The notes below the pieces were generated by a model. It worked only from the letters and a program-made list of their open reading frames with translations, ran no database searches and had not been told where the DNA came from. Made by a program: the position numbers and the translations under genes. From Butyrivibrio sp. MC2013 (GTDB taxonomy: Bacteria; Bacillota; Clostridia; Lachnospirales; Lachnospiraceae), in contig NZ_KE384211.1 of the NCBI RefSeq assembly GCF_000424585.1, positions 186,001 to 250,000 on the forward strand: a stretch of DNA of 64,000 bases. Direction: 5' to 3'. Shown here piece by piece: positions 46,050 through 55,000 of this stretch (positions are counted from its first letter, which is position 1; each line of letters starts with the position of its first letter).

Positions 46050-46136
46050 ACTTTCAAAACTTAAAAATTATTTGACTTTTGAAAACATTATATCATCCAC
46101 TTTCAAAAATCACAATTTTTTTGTTTTTTGAAAGTC
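46050..46136. repeat. CTTTCAAAA inverted repeats around a promoter
   Basis: ACTTTCAAAA (46050-46059 and 46099-46108) and its inverse TTTTGAAA (46077-46084, and within 46125-46134) alternate in this stretch, giving two inverted pairs. A promoter (46087-46115, minus) is nested among them. They look like operator sites for a regulator not present here. Confidence 0.5.
46087..46115 (-). promoter_or_regulatory. Orphan promoter before the gene remnants
   Basis: TTGTGA (46110-46115) and TATAAT (46087-46092) are spaced by 17 bases on the minus strand. It survives although the downstream genes are truncated. Confidence 0.55.
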
Positions 46137-46201
46137 GCATTTATTTGTATCTTTTCAACCATTCTTAACAATGAAATGCATACATTTAAAAAGAATGCAT
46201 G

Positions 46202-46227
46202 AAAAAAGGAGTCCCTTACGGGACTCC
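46202..46227 (-). terminator. Terminator of the serine recombinase gene
   Basis: ggagtccc (46208-46215) and gggactcc (46220-46227) form a stem followed on the minus strand by TTTTTTC. It probably marks the left end of the mobile element's transcription. Confidence 0.85.
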
Positions 46228-46267
46228 CTTAATGTTTTCATTATGCTATTCGCACAACAATTAGTTG

Positions 46268-47959
46268 TTAGCGATAGCTGCCTGTGCTGGTGTAGGCACA
46301 TGACGTATCTTTTATATCACTTGAAGCGGTCGACAGTTGTTTTTTTTTCCAATCGGAAGTGGTCTGCTTATATGCTTCATTTCCAAAGGCAGGATTTAGA
46401 TACCAAATGAATTCCCCGTGATCATACACCACTCGATCAACAAAGTTATCAATCACTGTATCAGGTATCTTAGCCCTGAAATCATAAGCAGTCATCTTAA
46501 TGAATTCAGAAAGACTTTCAATACGTCTATCCTTTGCTTCATTATCTTCCAATTCTAAAATCTGCTGTCTACACTCACTATTAATTTTTTCAATGTTTGA
46601 AATCTGATCTTCAAGTTTCTTTTTCTTACTGCGAAAGACTTCTCTGGAAATATCCCCGTCAGCACACATATCAACAAGATTAGCCATTTGCTTACGAAGC
46701 TTATCAAGTTGCTTCATATTTCGTTCAAGCTTTTCCTTATCATTTCTTTCAGGAGCCTTAACTTCAGCCACATCACTCAACATCGACAATGCTTCACGGT
46801 AAATAGCTTCCTTATTGTTTAAAAGCTTTTTAAAAATGAAATCAGCCTGAACTTCCAACTTCCATTCCATAAACGATGAGTTGTCACAGATTCCATCAAC
46901 CTCAAGGCCTTTCTTCCGTCTGCTTTCAGGTGTGCCTGTTCTTAACTGTCCATAGCACTGATAGATATACGAAAGATTTCCATCTTTTGCCTTGTGAGCA
47001 ATTCTTCTGTTCATAGCATGACCACAAGTACAAACAAGTTTGTTACCCCAGATATGCTTGCATGGTGACTGACCAATAGATCTGCCATTCTTATCACGCT
47101 TTCCGATTCGATGTTTTGCTCTTAACTCCTGAGCACGATCAAAATCTTCAGGTGATACAAGTTTCTCATGAGTGCCTTCCACATAAACCTTTTCAACGGC
47201 TCCAAAATTATTGATTTTCTTTTGAACCAGATAATCAGGAACATATTGCTTACGATAAACGATTCTTCCGCAATAAAAAGGATTTCTAAGCACCCGGTTA
47301 ATATTACCGGACTGCCATCTGGTAAGTCCTGTTGCAGTCTTTCGGCCCTCCTGCTCCATGATGTCCTGAATTTTGCGAACACCATTGCCAGCTAAATAAA
47401 GTTCGAAGATTCTCTTCACTGTTTCAGCCTGCTCTTTATTTACAACAAGCTTGTCCCCTACTCTGTCATAGCCAAGAATATTGCCATTGCCATACAGAAC
47501 TCCATTCTTAAATGAAATCATCTGCCCAGCTTTTACTCGCTGTGAAATCTTCTTACTTTCGTTCTGAGCCAAAGTTGCCATGATTGATAGACGAAGCTCT
47601 CCGTCCTCATCATTCATTGTCCAGATATTGTCTTCTGTGAACCACACCTCCACACCGTAAGATTTGAGGATTCTGGTCTGCTGCAGTGTATCAACTGTGT
47701 TTCTCGCAAACCTGGATACCTCTCTGGTAATGATTAGATCAAATTTCTTTTCTTTTGCATCCTGAAGCATTCTCATAAAAGATTCTCGCTTGTGAATAGA
47801 CGTACCGGTGATACCCTCATCAATATATCTATCTACCAGCTCCCAGTCAGGATGCCTTTGTAATAATTCATCATAGTACTGCACCTGATTCTCCAGTGCA
47901 GAAATCTGCGCCTCATGCTCTGTAGAAACACGGGCGTAGATAGCAGCTTTTCGCGCCAT
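46268..47959 (-). CDS. Large serine recombinase (TndX/integrase type)
   Basis: The 563-residue protein has an N-terminal resolvase domain (RKAAIYARVSTE, catalytic Ser12, then VDRYIDEGITGTSIHKRESF and LIITREVSRFARNTVDTL), a Recombinase domain (about 160-270, GNILGYDRVGDKLVVNKEQA), a zinc ribbon (CKHIWGNKLVCTCGHAMNRR) and a coiled coil (about 420-490). Such enzymes insert and excise mobile elements. Its location at one end of a run of same-strand accessory genes suggests that it moves them. The att sites cannot be fixed because the other end is outside the window. Confidence 0.95.
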   Translation of the reverse strand: MARKAAIYARVSTEHEAQISALENQVQYYDELLQRHPDWELVDRYIDEGITGTSIHKRESFMRMLQDAKEKKFDLIITREVSRFARNTVDTLQQTRILKSYGVEVWFTEDNIWTMNDEDGELRLSIMATLAQNESKKISQRVKAGQMISFKNGVLYGNGNILGYDRVGDKLVVNKEQAETVKRIFELYLAGNGVRKIQDIMEQEGRKTATGLTRWQSGNINRVLRNPFYCGRIVYRKQYVPDYLVQKKINNFGAVEKVYVEGTHEKLVSPEDFDRAQELRAKHRIGKRDKNGRSIGQSPCKHIWGNKLVCTCGHAMNRRIAHKAKDGNLSYIYQCYGQLRTGTPESRRKKGLEVDGICDNSSFMEWKLEVQADFIFKKLLNNKEAIYREALSMLSDVAEVKAPERNDKEKLERNMKQLDKLRKQMANLVDMCADGDISREVFRSKKKKLEDQISNIEKINSECRQQILELEDNEAKDRRIESLSEFIKMTAYDFRAKIPDTVIDNFVDRVVYDHGEFIWYLNPAFGNEAYKQTTSDWKKKQLSTASSDIKDTSCAYTSTGSYR

Positions 47960-48037
47960 ATTGCACCTCGCATTCCCAATTAAGCTGTCAGTACTATGAG
48001 TACATCATACAGCTTAATTATATAATGGTTACTCTAA

Positions 48038-48196
48038 TTACTCAATTGGTAAATCACGCTTTTTCGCGATATACCGCAATTCTTCGTCTGTTATCTTCCC
48101 TTCTTTGTTAAGCTGCTTCATAATGTCAAAAGCAGCATACTTAATAGCCATTTCCTCAGCCTCTGGAGGAAATGTAAGCTCTTTTAATTCCTTCAC
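48038..48196 (-). CDS. Small element-encoded protein
   Basis: This 52-residue acidic protein (KELKELTFPPEAEEMAIKYA, ending DEELRYIAKKRDLPIE) lies between the sigma-like gene and the recombinase gene. I start it at the GTG at 48196, which has AGGAGG 7 bases upstream; an ATG two codons earlier sits against the ribosome site. The tail resembles the SHOCT-like end of small proteins that accompany serine recombinases, but the function is unknown. Confidence 0.65.
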   Translation of the reverse strand: MKELKELTFPPEAEEMAIKYAAFDIMKQLNKEGKITDEELRYIAKKRDLPIE

Positions 48197-48207
48197 GACC
48201 ATCCCTC

Positions 48208-48768
48208 CTAAAGCTTCTCAATGAAATAATTTTCCATGTAGGAAATCAATTCACAATGAATACGGCTTGCCTTTCTTCTGACAACCGGAACAGATACACC
48301 AGCTTCTTCTGCCAGTGTATAGTAATCCTTCTCCTGCTTAAGAAGCGGAATGATAAGTTCCTGCTCCTTCACACTAAGTGCATGCAGGTGTCTCTTGAAA
48401 GAAGCATATTCATCAGCCATCATTACAATGACATACTCTCTTCTCTTGAATTCCTGTACCAGAGCCGGATCTGATAAAGCATCCTCTGCTGAATTCAGTC
48501 CTTTGATAGCTCCCTCAAGCATTACATCAAGAACCGCTTCATCCGCTGTAGGATTACTATAGTTACCCAAATTCTGAATACGGACTCCAAGTTCATCTTT
48601 GTGATTGCTACGCTTTCTTTCCTTCTCTGCCTTAATCTCGTAGATCAGTCTCATCTTGCAATCCTCGATGATTCCCTGGAAGGAAGAGTAATTGGAATAA
48701 ATCAGTTCGGCCCTCTCCCTAGCTGATTTGTCACCGTAGCTTTCATAGATATTAACCATAGTGGCCAT
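48208..48768 (-). CDS. Sigma-70-like helix-turn-helix protein
   Basis: The 186-residue product ends with a sigma region 4-like helix-turn-helix (LSVKEQELIIPLLKQEKDYY, then TLAEEAGVSVPVVRRKASRI). The N-terminal part is helical and basic. It may be a small regulator or sigma-like factor of the mobile element. The start at 48768 follows AGGAGGT. It leads into the 52-residue gene and the recombinase. Confidence 0.7.
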   Translation of the reverse strand: MATMVNIYESYGDKSARERAELIYSNYSSFQGIIEDCKMRLIYEIKAEKERKRSNHKDELGVRIQNLGNYSNPTADEAVLDVMLEGAIKGLNSAEDALSDPALVQEFKRREYVIVMMADEYASFKRHLHALSVKEQELIIPLLKQEKDYYTLAEEAGVSVPVVRRKASRIHCELISYMENYFIEKL

Positions 48769-48885
48769 ATACACCTCCTATATTCAGTTGTGTTTATGTC
48801 ACTTGGCTGCGCGCCGCTTCGTAACTCTTACACTATTAAGTCTAATTGGAATGCGCCTTATAATCGTTAGCGCGGATGTGGACAT

Positions 48886-48908
48886 AAGGTACACATAATG
48901 TGAACCTT
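48886..48908. promoter_or_regulatory. Palindrome, possible operator of the element repressor
   Basis: aaggtacaca and tgtgaacctt flank a 3-base centre with a single mismatch pair. It overlaps the end of the XRE gene and lies upstream of the sigma-like gene and recombinase, a fitting place for repressor binding. Confidence 0.4.
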
Positions 48909-49269
48909 AGCCCTCAAGAATCTGAATCTGTCTTAGCATTTCAAGTGCAGACTTCTTTGCTTTGTCAGTCTTCAGATTGTTTAGAATCTCTATTGCCTCA
49001 TTAACAATAGGATCAAGATTATCCGGTGTGTCACCGTTTAATATATAATCAGCAGATACATGAAACAGGCGGCTCAGCTGTGTAAGCATCTCAGCTGAAA
49101 CACCTCTGCTGTTGGTTTCATAATTAGAGATAGCAGACTTTCCCTCAAGATGAAGCTCTATAGCAAGCTCCTCCTGGGTAAATCCTGCATCTGTACGTAA
49201 CTTCTTAATTCTTCCACCAACTGTTGTTACATCAATAGTTCCATTGTTTCTGTTCACTTTTTTCATCAT
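48907..49269 (-). CDS. XRE-family repressor of the mobile element
   Basis: The 120-residue protein has an XRE domain (GGRIKKLRTDAGFTQEELAI, then KSAISNYETNSRGVSAEMLT) and a short helical tail ending in MLRQIQILEG. It sits between the LexA-led genes and the recombinase module and is a natural candidate for repressing excision genes. The ribosome site (GGAAAGGG) is fair. A second ATG directly follows the first. Confidence 0.9.
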   Translation of the reverse strand: MMKKVNRNNGTIDVTTVGGRIKKLRTDAGFTQEELAIELHLEGKSAISNYETNSRGVSAEMLTQLSRLFHVSADYILNGDTPDNLDPIVNEAIEILNNLKTDKAKKSALEMLRQIQILEG

Positions 49270-49291
49270 CTACACCCTTTCCGGTGCCTTC

Positions 49292-49402
49292 CAAAACAGA
49301 AGCGAACCGAAAAAGAGCGCAAAAATAAAAAGAGCACTGCAAAACAACTACTAAATCTCTTGGTATGTAAAAACATACTTCAAGTTAGCTTCTGTTTTGC
49401 AG
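49292..49402. ncRNA. Structured intergenic RNA candidate
   Basis: caaaacagaagc (49292-49303) pairs with gcttctgttttg (49388-49399), while ctgcaaaac (49337-49345) pairs with gttttgcag (49394-49402). The second arm is shared, so the two stems exclude each other. It lies upstream of the XRE gene and may be a leader, an antisense RNA or an att-like structure. No known riboswitch fits. Confidence 0.35.
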
Positions 49403-49444
49403 GCCCTTTTTAATCTGAATAGATGTCTTACGCCCTTGCTGCAT

Positions 49445-49585
49445 CTATCCGTAGTAAATACGACTCTCTTCACAAACTCTTGGATGCCAGACGTCACTCA
49501 TTTGTAAGTCTTTTAACGTCATACTGACGACCAATCCAGCAATCTCCCTGGCATCCTCATAAATATTTAATTGTAAATCTAATTG
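49445..49585 (-). other. Open frame continuing past the zinc-ribbon stop
   Basis: After the TAG of the zinc-ribbon gene the same frame stays open to a second TAG at 49445. It encodes a peptide containing EDAREIAGLVVSMTLKDLQM and ending CEESRIYYG. It reads like real protein, but I find no good start. It may be a small gene with a lost start codon or the 3' part of a longer gene cut by a stop. Confidence 0.3.
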
Positions 49586-49840
49586 CTACTTACCTAACTT
49601 GTTAAGCTTTGCAGCGTATCCAGTTAAACGAGCATGCCTCTTCTTAGCAAGCTCCTCCTCGGATCTATTATCATCGAATACGGATACCTTGCCTTTCTTC
49701 ACGCACACAACAAGGCGAGCACCGCATTCCGGGCAGACCATATACGAAGTTGTACTAGCTGACTCCATAAGAAATCCACCACATCTGTGGCAGCAAACCA
49801 CGCATTCCCCAATTTTTTCCTCCGCTGGACTCATCAACAT
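49586..49840 (-). CDS. Small zinc ribbon protein
   Basis: The product (84 residues from the ATG at 49840) has two cysteine pairs, CCHRCG and CPECGA, spaced as in a zinc ribbon, then a basic helical tail (ELAKKRHARLTGYAAKLNKL). AAAGGAGG precedes it; an ATG two codons later is equally possible. The role in the mobile element is unknown; DNA or RNA binding is plausible. Confidence 0.6.
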   Translation of the reverse strand: MLMSPAEEKIGECVVCCHRCGGFLMESASTTSYMVCPECGARLVVCVKKGKVSVFDDNRSEEELAKKRHARLTGYAAKLNKLGK

Positions 49841-49857
49841 CACGCCTCCTTTGACTT

Positions 49858-50004
49858 TCAAGCTTGATATCTCTCATTCGGAAAAGGGAAAGAAACCGAT
49901 ATGATGAGCATACTGTAATCTCCCGATAATGGCCTTTCCGTAGTGTAGTCAACACTGCCATCATCAATGCACGACTGGTCTGATCTGTAAAAACTGTTTA
50001 GCAC
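49858..50004 (-). CDS. Possible 48-residue small protein
   Basis: A GTG frame directly after the lexA stop encodes a 48-residue peptide ending in SMLIISVSFPFPNERYQA. It overlaps the ribosome site of the zinc-ribbon gene. There is no clear ribosome site of its own, so coupling to lexA would be needed. It is plausible but unproven. Confidence 0.35.
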   Translation of the reverse strand: MLNSFYRSDQSCIDDGSVDYTTERPLSGDYSMLIISVSFPFPNERYQA

Positions 50005-50007
50005 ACA

Positions 50008-50610
50008 TTACGCGAGGTCTTTAATGACCTTAACAGCTACACCCTGAATCTCACAATCCGAAACAATAATGTCCTTCATAGTCTTATTCTCAGGATGAAG
50101 TCTGATCTTCTGATTCTCTTTGTCTACAAAATAGCGCTTCAGCGTGTTCTCATTCCCTACAAGTGCAACAACAATATCGCCATCCGTAGCTTCTGATTGC
50201 TTTCTGACAAGTACCAGATCTCCGGAAGAGATTCCAGCCTCAATCATGGACTCGCCATTTGCTCTAAGTAGGAAAAAAGTTCCGTTGCCAAACATAGAAA
50301 CAGGCAATGACACATATTCTTCTGCGTACTCTTCCTCCAGAGTGGGAACGCCGCAGGAAACAGCACCAAGAAGTGCTACACTTGTAAACTCTGTCTGAAC
50401 CTTCTCGGTCTGCTCAGTAGAAATCTGCTGGCCATCATATCTGATCATGCCATTGTCACTCATGGCTAACAGATACTTATATGCAGTTCCTCTGGCAATA
50501 CCGACCGCATTGGCAATCTCTGTTGTAGACGGTGAGTGGCGATAATTCTTGTAGTATTCCTCTACAAATGCCTTAATAGTACCCATAAGCTCTGTAGATT
50601 TATGTCTCAT
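50008..50610 (-). CDS. lexA: LexA-type repressor (mobile element copy)
   Basis: The 200-residue protein has a LexA-like winged helix N-terminus (HSPSTTEIANAVGIARGTAY) and an S24 peptidase domain with the catalytic serine in RANGESMIEAGISSGDLVLV and a lysine in NENTLKRYF. The autocleavage site reads AVSCGVP, with Cys-Gly where Ala-Gly is usual. Its promoter carries a LexA box between -35 and -10, so it should be autoregulated. As it lies among mobile genes, it may tie the element to DNA damage rather than serve as the host LexA. Confidence 0.9.
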   Translation of the reverse strand: MRHKSTELMGTIKAFVEEYYKNYRHSPSTTEIANAVGIARGTAYKYLLAMSDNGMIRYDGQQISTEQTEKVQTEFTSVALLGAVSCGVPTLEEEYAEEYVSLPVSMFGNGTFFLLRANGESMIEAGISSGDLVLVRKQSEATDGDIVVALVGNENTLKRYFVDKENQKIRLHPENKTMKDIIVSDCEIQGVAVKVIKDLA

Positions 50611-50662
50611 ACGCCGCTCCTTTCTAAAGGAAGCAATCTGCTTTCGTTACTTCCTATTTGAA

Positions 50663-50691
50663 AGTATATCACCACGAACACTTGTTTGCAA
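50663..50691 (-). promoter_or_regulatory. lexA promoter with internal LexA box
   Basis: TTGCAA (50686-50691) and TATACT (50663-50668) on the minus strand are 17 bases apart. CGAACACTTGTTTG (50675-50688), a good match to the Gram-positive SOS box CGAACnnnnGTTCG, lies over the spacer and -35. Autorepression is expected. Confidence 0.8.
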
Positions 50692-50767
50692 CAATAATCT
50701 ACAAAATATCAAAAATATCTGACAGCCGCGAAAATCGTGCACTCCCCCTTTTATGATACCTATGGTA

Positions 50768-50797
50768 ACAAAAAACCTGTCCTTTTATAGGGACAGG
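50768..50797 (-). terminator. Terminator of the defence-like cargo cluster
   Basis: cctgtcc (50776-50782) pairs with ggacagg (50791-50797), and TTTTTTGTT follows on the minus strand. It stands 10 bases after the 376-residue gene and separates the cargo from lexA. Confidence 0.8.
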
Positions 50798-50806
50798 CTA
50801 GAACGG

Positions 50807-51937
50807 CTATGCTATACGATTATCCTTAAACATGTATTGTATCGGGACATTGTGATTTTTCGAGTAATTACATAAAAGAGTCTTTAAATCTTCATCTACA
50901 TAATCCCAGTTGCCATAAACCAATACAGTTGAAAAATTCTCCTGAGCAAGTTCGACAGCTTTTTTTATATCCCATAATGAACTAATATCCATATCATGTA
51001 CGCACGCAGACAGCATACGTTTTTCATTCAATTTACAGAACTTCTCCATTTTCTTGTATTTAAAATGCCTAGAAATAAATGAATCATTTCCCAATAATAT
51101 TGGAACATACCAATCTCCTTTGGCTACTTCCTCAATTGGTTCACAATATTCAAAACCTAAATAATCACTTCCAAAATTATTTGCTATTACATGTTTTTTC
51201 GCTTCATTGTAAATCTCATCAAGCGCACTGGTCAGCTCTGGTGATGGACTATATAGACCATTGACAACTAGCATTAACTGCCACCTTGATACATTAAAGC
51301 CATACTCATAGCGTAACATTTTCGATACGAGTTCATAACCAGGAAAAACTACTTTAAATCTATTTCGCAAGTTCCTATCATTAGCGTCCATCCACCTATG
51401 GTCTGATTTATATTCTTTATAATACACCGGCTCCTTATTATAACGATTTAATACTTCTTCTAAATCATCAAGAAATTCACTCGGTGCAAACATTTTACCA
51501 TCAAAAACTCTTTTCATATTAAAAGGGCTAATTTTATACGGCCCAAAATAGAAAAGATAATGCGTCAAAAAGAATATATCAAGGCCTAACCTTTTCCTCT
51601 TTTCATTAAGCTGCAATTGGCGTTCAATTATCTTTTTCTTTTTGTACTCTGGATCAAATGCTACACTTTCTGGAATTATAACCTTTTCATATGCAACTGA
51701 TATAGCATCAAGCAAACATTTCAACTGTGAAATATTACGAGGACTATGTGCTTTCTTAGTCCAGTCTAAAACAGCTCTTCCAGAAGGCATATTCTCTTCA
51801 TCTTTTTTCGGCAAAGATTTGACATAGTTTTCTATACCTTCTTTACCTCTTCTGATATCAAGTTCTGCACTTAATGTTTCAATGTCAATGTAATACGTTA
51901 TGCCATTATCAATGTAAGTCTTTTCCAAATAATCCAT
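50807..51937 (-). CDS. Protein of unknown function, 376 residues
   Basis: I do not recognise this protein. It is soluble and charged, rich in Tyr, Lys and Asp, with no clear catalytic motif. A helical stretch around 212-250 (YGFNVSRWQLMLVVNGLYSP) could be a helix-turn-helix. The C-terminus (STVLVYGNWDYVDEDLKTLL) looks like the edge of an alpha/beta fold. It has a strong GAAGGAGG ribosome site and lies 126 bases after the TPR/PIN gene. The gene is visibly more AT-rich than the fla region, suggesting recent transfer. It is the last gene of the cargo cluster. Confidence 0.7.
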   Translation of the reverse strand: MDYLEKTYIDNGITYYIDIETLSAELDIRRGKEGIENYVKSLPKKDEENMPSGRAVLDWTKKAHSPRNISQLKCLLDAISVAYEKVIIPESVAFDPEYKKKKIIERQLQLNEKRKRLGLDIFFLTHYLFYFGPYKISPFNMKRVFDGKMFAPSEFLDDLEEVLNRYNKEPVYYKEYKSDHRWMDANDRNLRNRFKVVFPGYELVSKMLRYEYGFNVSRWQLMLVVNGLYSPSPELTSALDEIYNEAKKHVIANNFGSDYLGFEYCEPIEEVAKGDWYVPILLGNDSFISRHFKYKKMEKFCKLNEKRMLSACVHDMDISSLWDIKKAVELAQENFSTVLVYGNWDYVDEDLKTLLCNYSKNHNVPIQYMFKDNRIA

Positions 51938-52063
51938 ATCAAATACCTCCTTCTGAAAACAACCATATCACAAATTCAAGTAAAACATTAACGCGAGATT
52001 GTTTTTAAGGAGCGCGACTTACTTTTTTTACATTATTCTAACCTTTTTCATATTTTCCGGCTT

Positions 52064-55000
52064 CTATTGTTCATCCGAAAAATCAATTTGAAACACGCTA
52101 TCTATAATTTGATCTAGGCCTTCTATATATTTTTGCTCCTTTTTATCAAATACTCTCATGTATGTACGAATCACCAAGTTGCCTTTTTCATCATGCAGAG
52201 TATCCATACTATAATGTACTTCTCGTTCCAAGAGTTTATATAATTCAACGGTGAATATTTTTTCTATATCATTTATAGTTTGATCTTCGCCTCTGTTCTG
52301 TTGATATTTTTGTCCAACAAGCGCAAAATGTTCTTTAATCCAGTTCTTATAATTACTGTCTTGTTGATCAATCATTCCAATATATTGGTTCCACTCTTCC
52401 GTAATTCCTGAGGCAGTGCTCTTAGCTATTCTTTCATAAATATCCTTATTAAGAATATTCATCATATGAAATTGAACCATTTTATTTAGATAACCAATCA
52501 AACCACTATCATCTTTTTCGATTGAATTAATATATGCGAGCGGAGTAATACTCTTATTTCCAGCTAATAAATTTAACTCTACTAAAAATATTTCAAATGA
52601 TATAAGAGCATAATTCTCTGTTTTACAAATTGAAATGGCATCTAAATCAGGAGTTCCTAATAAAAGCCGCAGTTGAGATTCTGGAATATTATTTAACGAA
52701 AAGTCCTTCTTATTATCAACTGTAGGTATTTTTTCAGCATATTCTAGCAGTTCAGTTACATACTTCATCAATTCTTGCTTTGAATCATCTGAATTTACAA
52801 AAAACTGCAATTGATCATCAACAACAGCTACCGTTCCTCCGCCATCTCGTTTGTTCTCAGAAATAACTTTATCTTTCTCATCTCTTAGTTCTAATACTGT
52901 GGACTTCGGCAGATATACATTATTATTGATTAACATCTCAACCGGTACATCTAGTAAAAAAAGAAGGATAAGTGATGAAAACGACAGAATGTAACCTTCC
53001 TCATTTATGCAAGCTACATCATTGTCATAATCTATCCATTCTCTAATCAACAATGACGGATCTTTCAAGAATTCATACACTAAAACTATATAATTAGGAC
53101 GAAAGCTTTGTGATAAAGAAAATAAACTTAATGGTACTTTTGATAAGTCTTTGTAATCTTTAATCAAATCTTGAATCTTGTTATTTCCGAAAGAGTTCTC
53201 TTTTAAGAAATTAACAAAGTATTCCCTCATCTTTTCTGGTTCAGAATCTTGAGGTACAGATAGAACTTTTACATTGTCATAATCTATCATTTTTCCAAGA
53301 CAATATTCGGAAAAACGAGCATCCATAGTTTTTATCTGGACTATATTATACTGAATACTTTCATATTCAATAACCGCCCCAACTTTTTTCCCAATCCAAC
53401 CTCGCTTTATAGCGTTATCTGTTGGTACAATGAATAAATCATCTAAATTAAGCTCTGATTCTAAGTACTCTTTTGAAAGAATTCCCAAGGATACTCTTCT
53501 ATTACCATCAACTTCATCTGCGATAATACATGTATTTTCATCAGATATTTCAACTTCACCATTGCCTTTTATATGATTTGTTGAGAAAAACCAATACGTA
53601 CCATAAACTTTTGACTTAGCATTTTTATTAAATAATAATGATTTCCAATATGTCTTTTTGGCAGACGCTATATCACCACGCCGTTCATAGGCAACTGCTA
53701 AGTAAAGATTAATCTCAGGAGTATTAATCTCTTCTGCTGCTAATAATACCTCCTCAGAAATCTCTCTCTGTAAACCAAGTGAGCAATTTAATATATTACC
53801 CACAACTGCCTTATCCTCCCTACATTCAGGAATAAGCTCATTCAAAATAGAAAGACCTTCAACCGTTCTATCAGTATTTATCAAGGAAAAAGCACGCAGT
53901 TTTTTTAATTTATGGTTGACAAATCCCTTAAGTTCCAAGGCCTGAAGAACATTCAGGCACATCTCATATTTTTTCCAATCAAACAAAAGGTAAGCAATTG
54001 CTATATCCGTTTGATTAGTAATATAAGACAACTGCCGATTATTCCATTTTTCCACAAGTACTTTCACGTCTTCCTCATCATGAAAAACTTGTATCTTATC
54101 AACCAAGAATTCAGCATACCCATTGCACAAAGCTTCATATTGTCTTATTAAAAGCTTTGCTTCATCATATCTATCCTCTTTTAGATAGGTTTCTATGTAA
54201 ACTATAACTAATTCCGGATTTTGCATAATATCAGGAATTTCACTAATAAGCTGTTTAGCATTATCGGCACTAGTCTTTGCAAAATATGGAATCATAATAC
54301 GTGGTTTTTTTGTCTTATTCCATATATCAATGACTTCTTTGTTGCTAATGTCTTCTCCATTTTCAAAACGGGCCAGAAAAATACTTTCAGCTAATTCTTC
54401 CTTAATTATTTCCGGAATATTTGAAACAATATCATTAACTCTATGGTTGTTACTAACAGATGCTGCTTGTAATAATATACGCCAATAAATCACTTGTAAT
54501 TCCTTACATGTTTTGACATATTTATTTTTCTCGCCCCATAACTTTTCAAATAAAGCTGACGATAGTTTTCTAGCTTCTGTTTCACTTTCACAAGTTATTA
54601 TAGAATCTTCATAATGCCTAGTATCACTTAACAACTCTATAATAAAATTGGATTCTCTAACACCAATATCATCGATAACCTTAGCAACGCCTAAAATACC
54701 CTTGCCAAATATATAAATAATCTGGAGATTTTTAATAGTCTCATCTTCTTGCTTGAGTCCAGAAAAAGGCGTAATGTTATAGCATTCAACATTATCCTTT
54801 ACCTCTTTAGACTCACTGAATAGCCATTCATCACCAATACTAATTTTCTCTACTAATTCTTTAAGGTCTCCTGAAACATTGAACGCTTCAATTTCATCTG
54901 TTTTTTTGCACAAATACGAAAAAATTATATTCTTCCTTACAGCATCCTCTCTTATATTTGGATTTTTTATATCATTTATAGAATGAAAAGTCCTATAGCT

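Noticed and set aside
46268-50610. Integrated prophage
   Set aside because: LexA/XRE and recombinase genes are present, but no capsid, terminase, portal or lysis genes occur in the window; an integrative element is the better reading so far.
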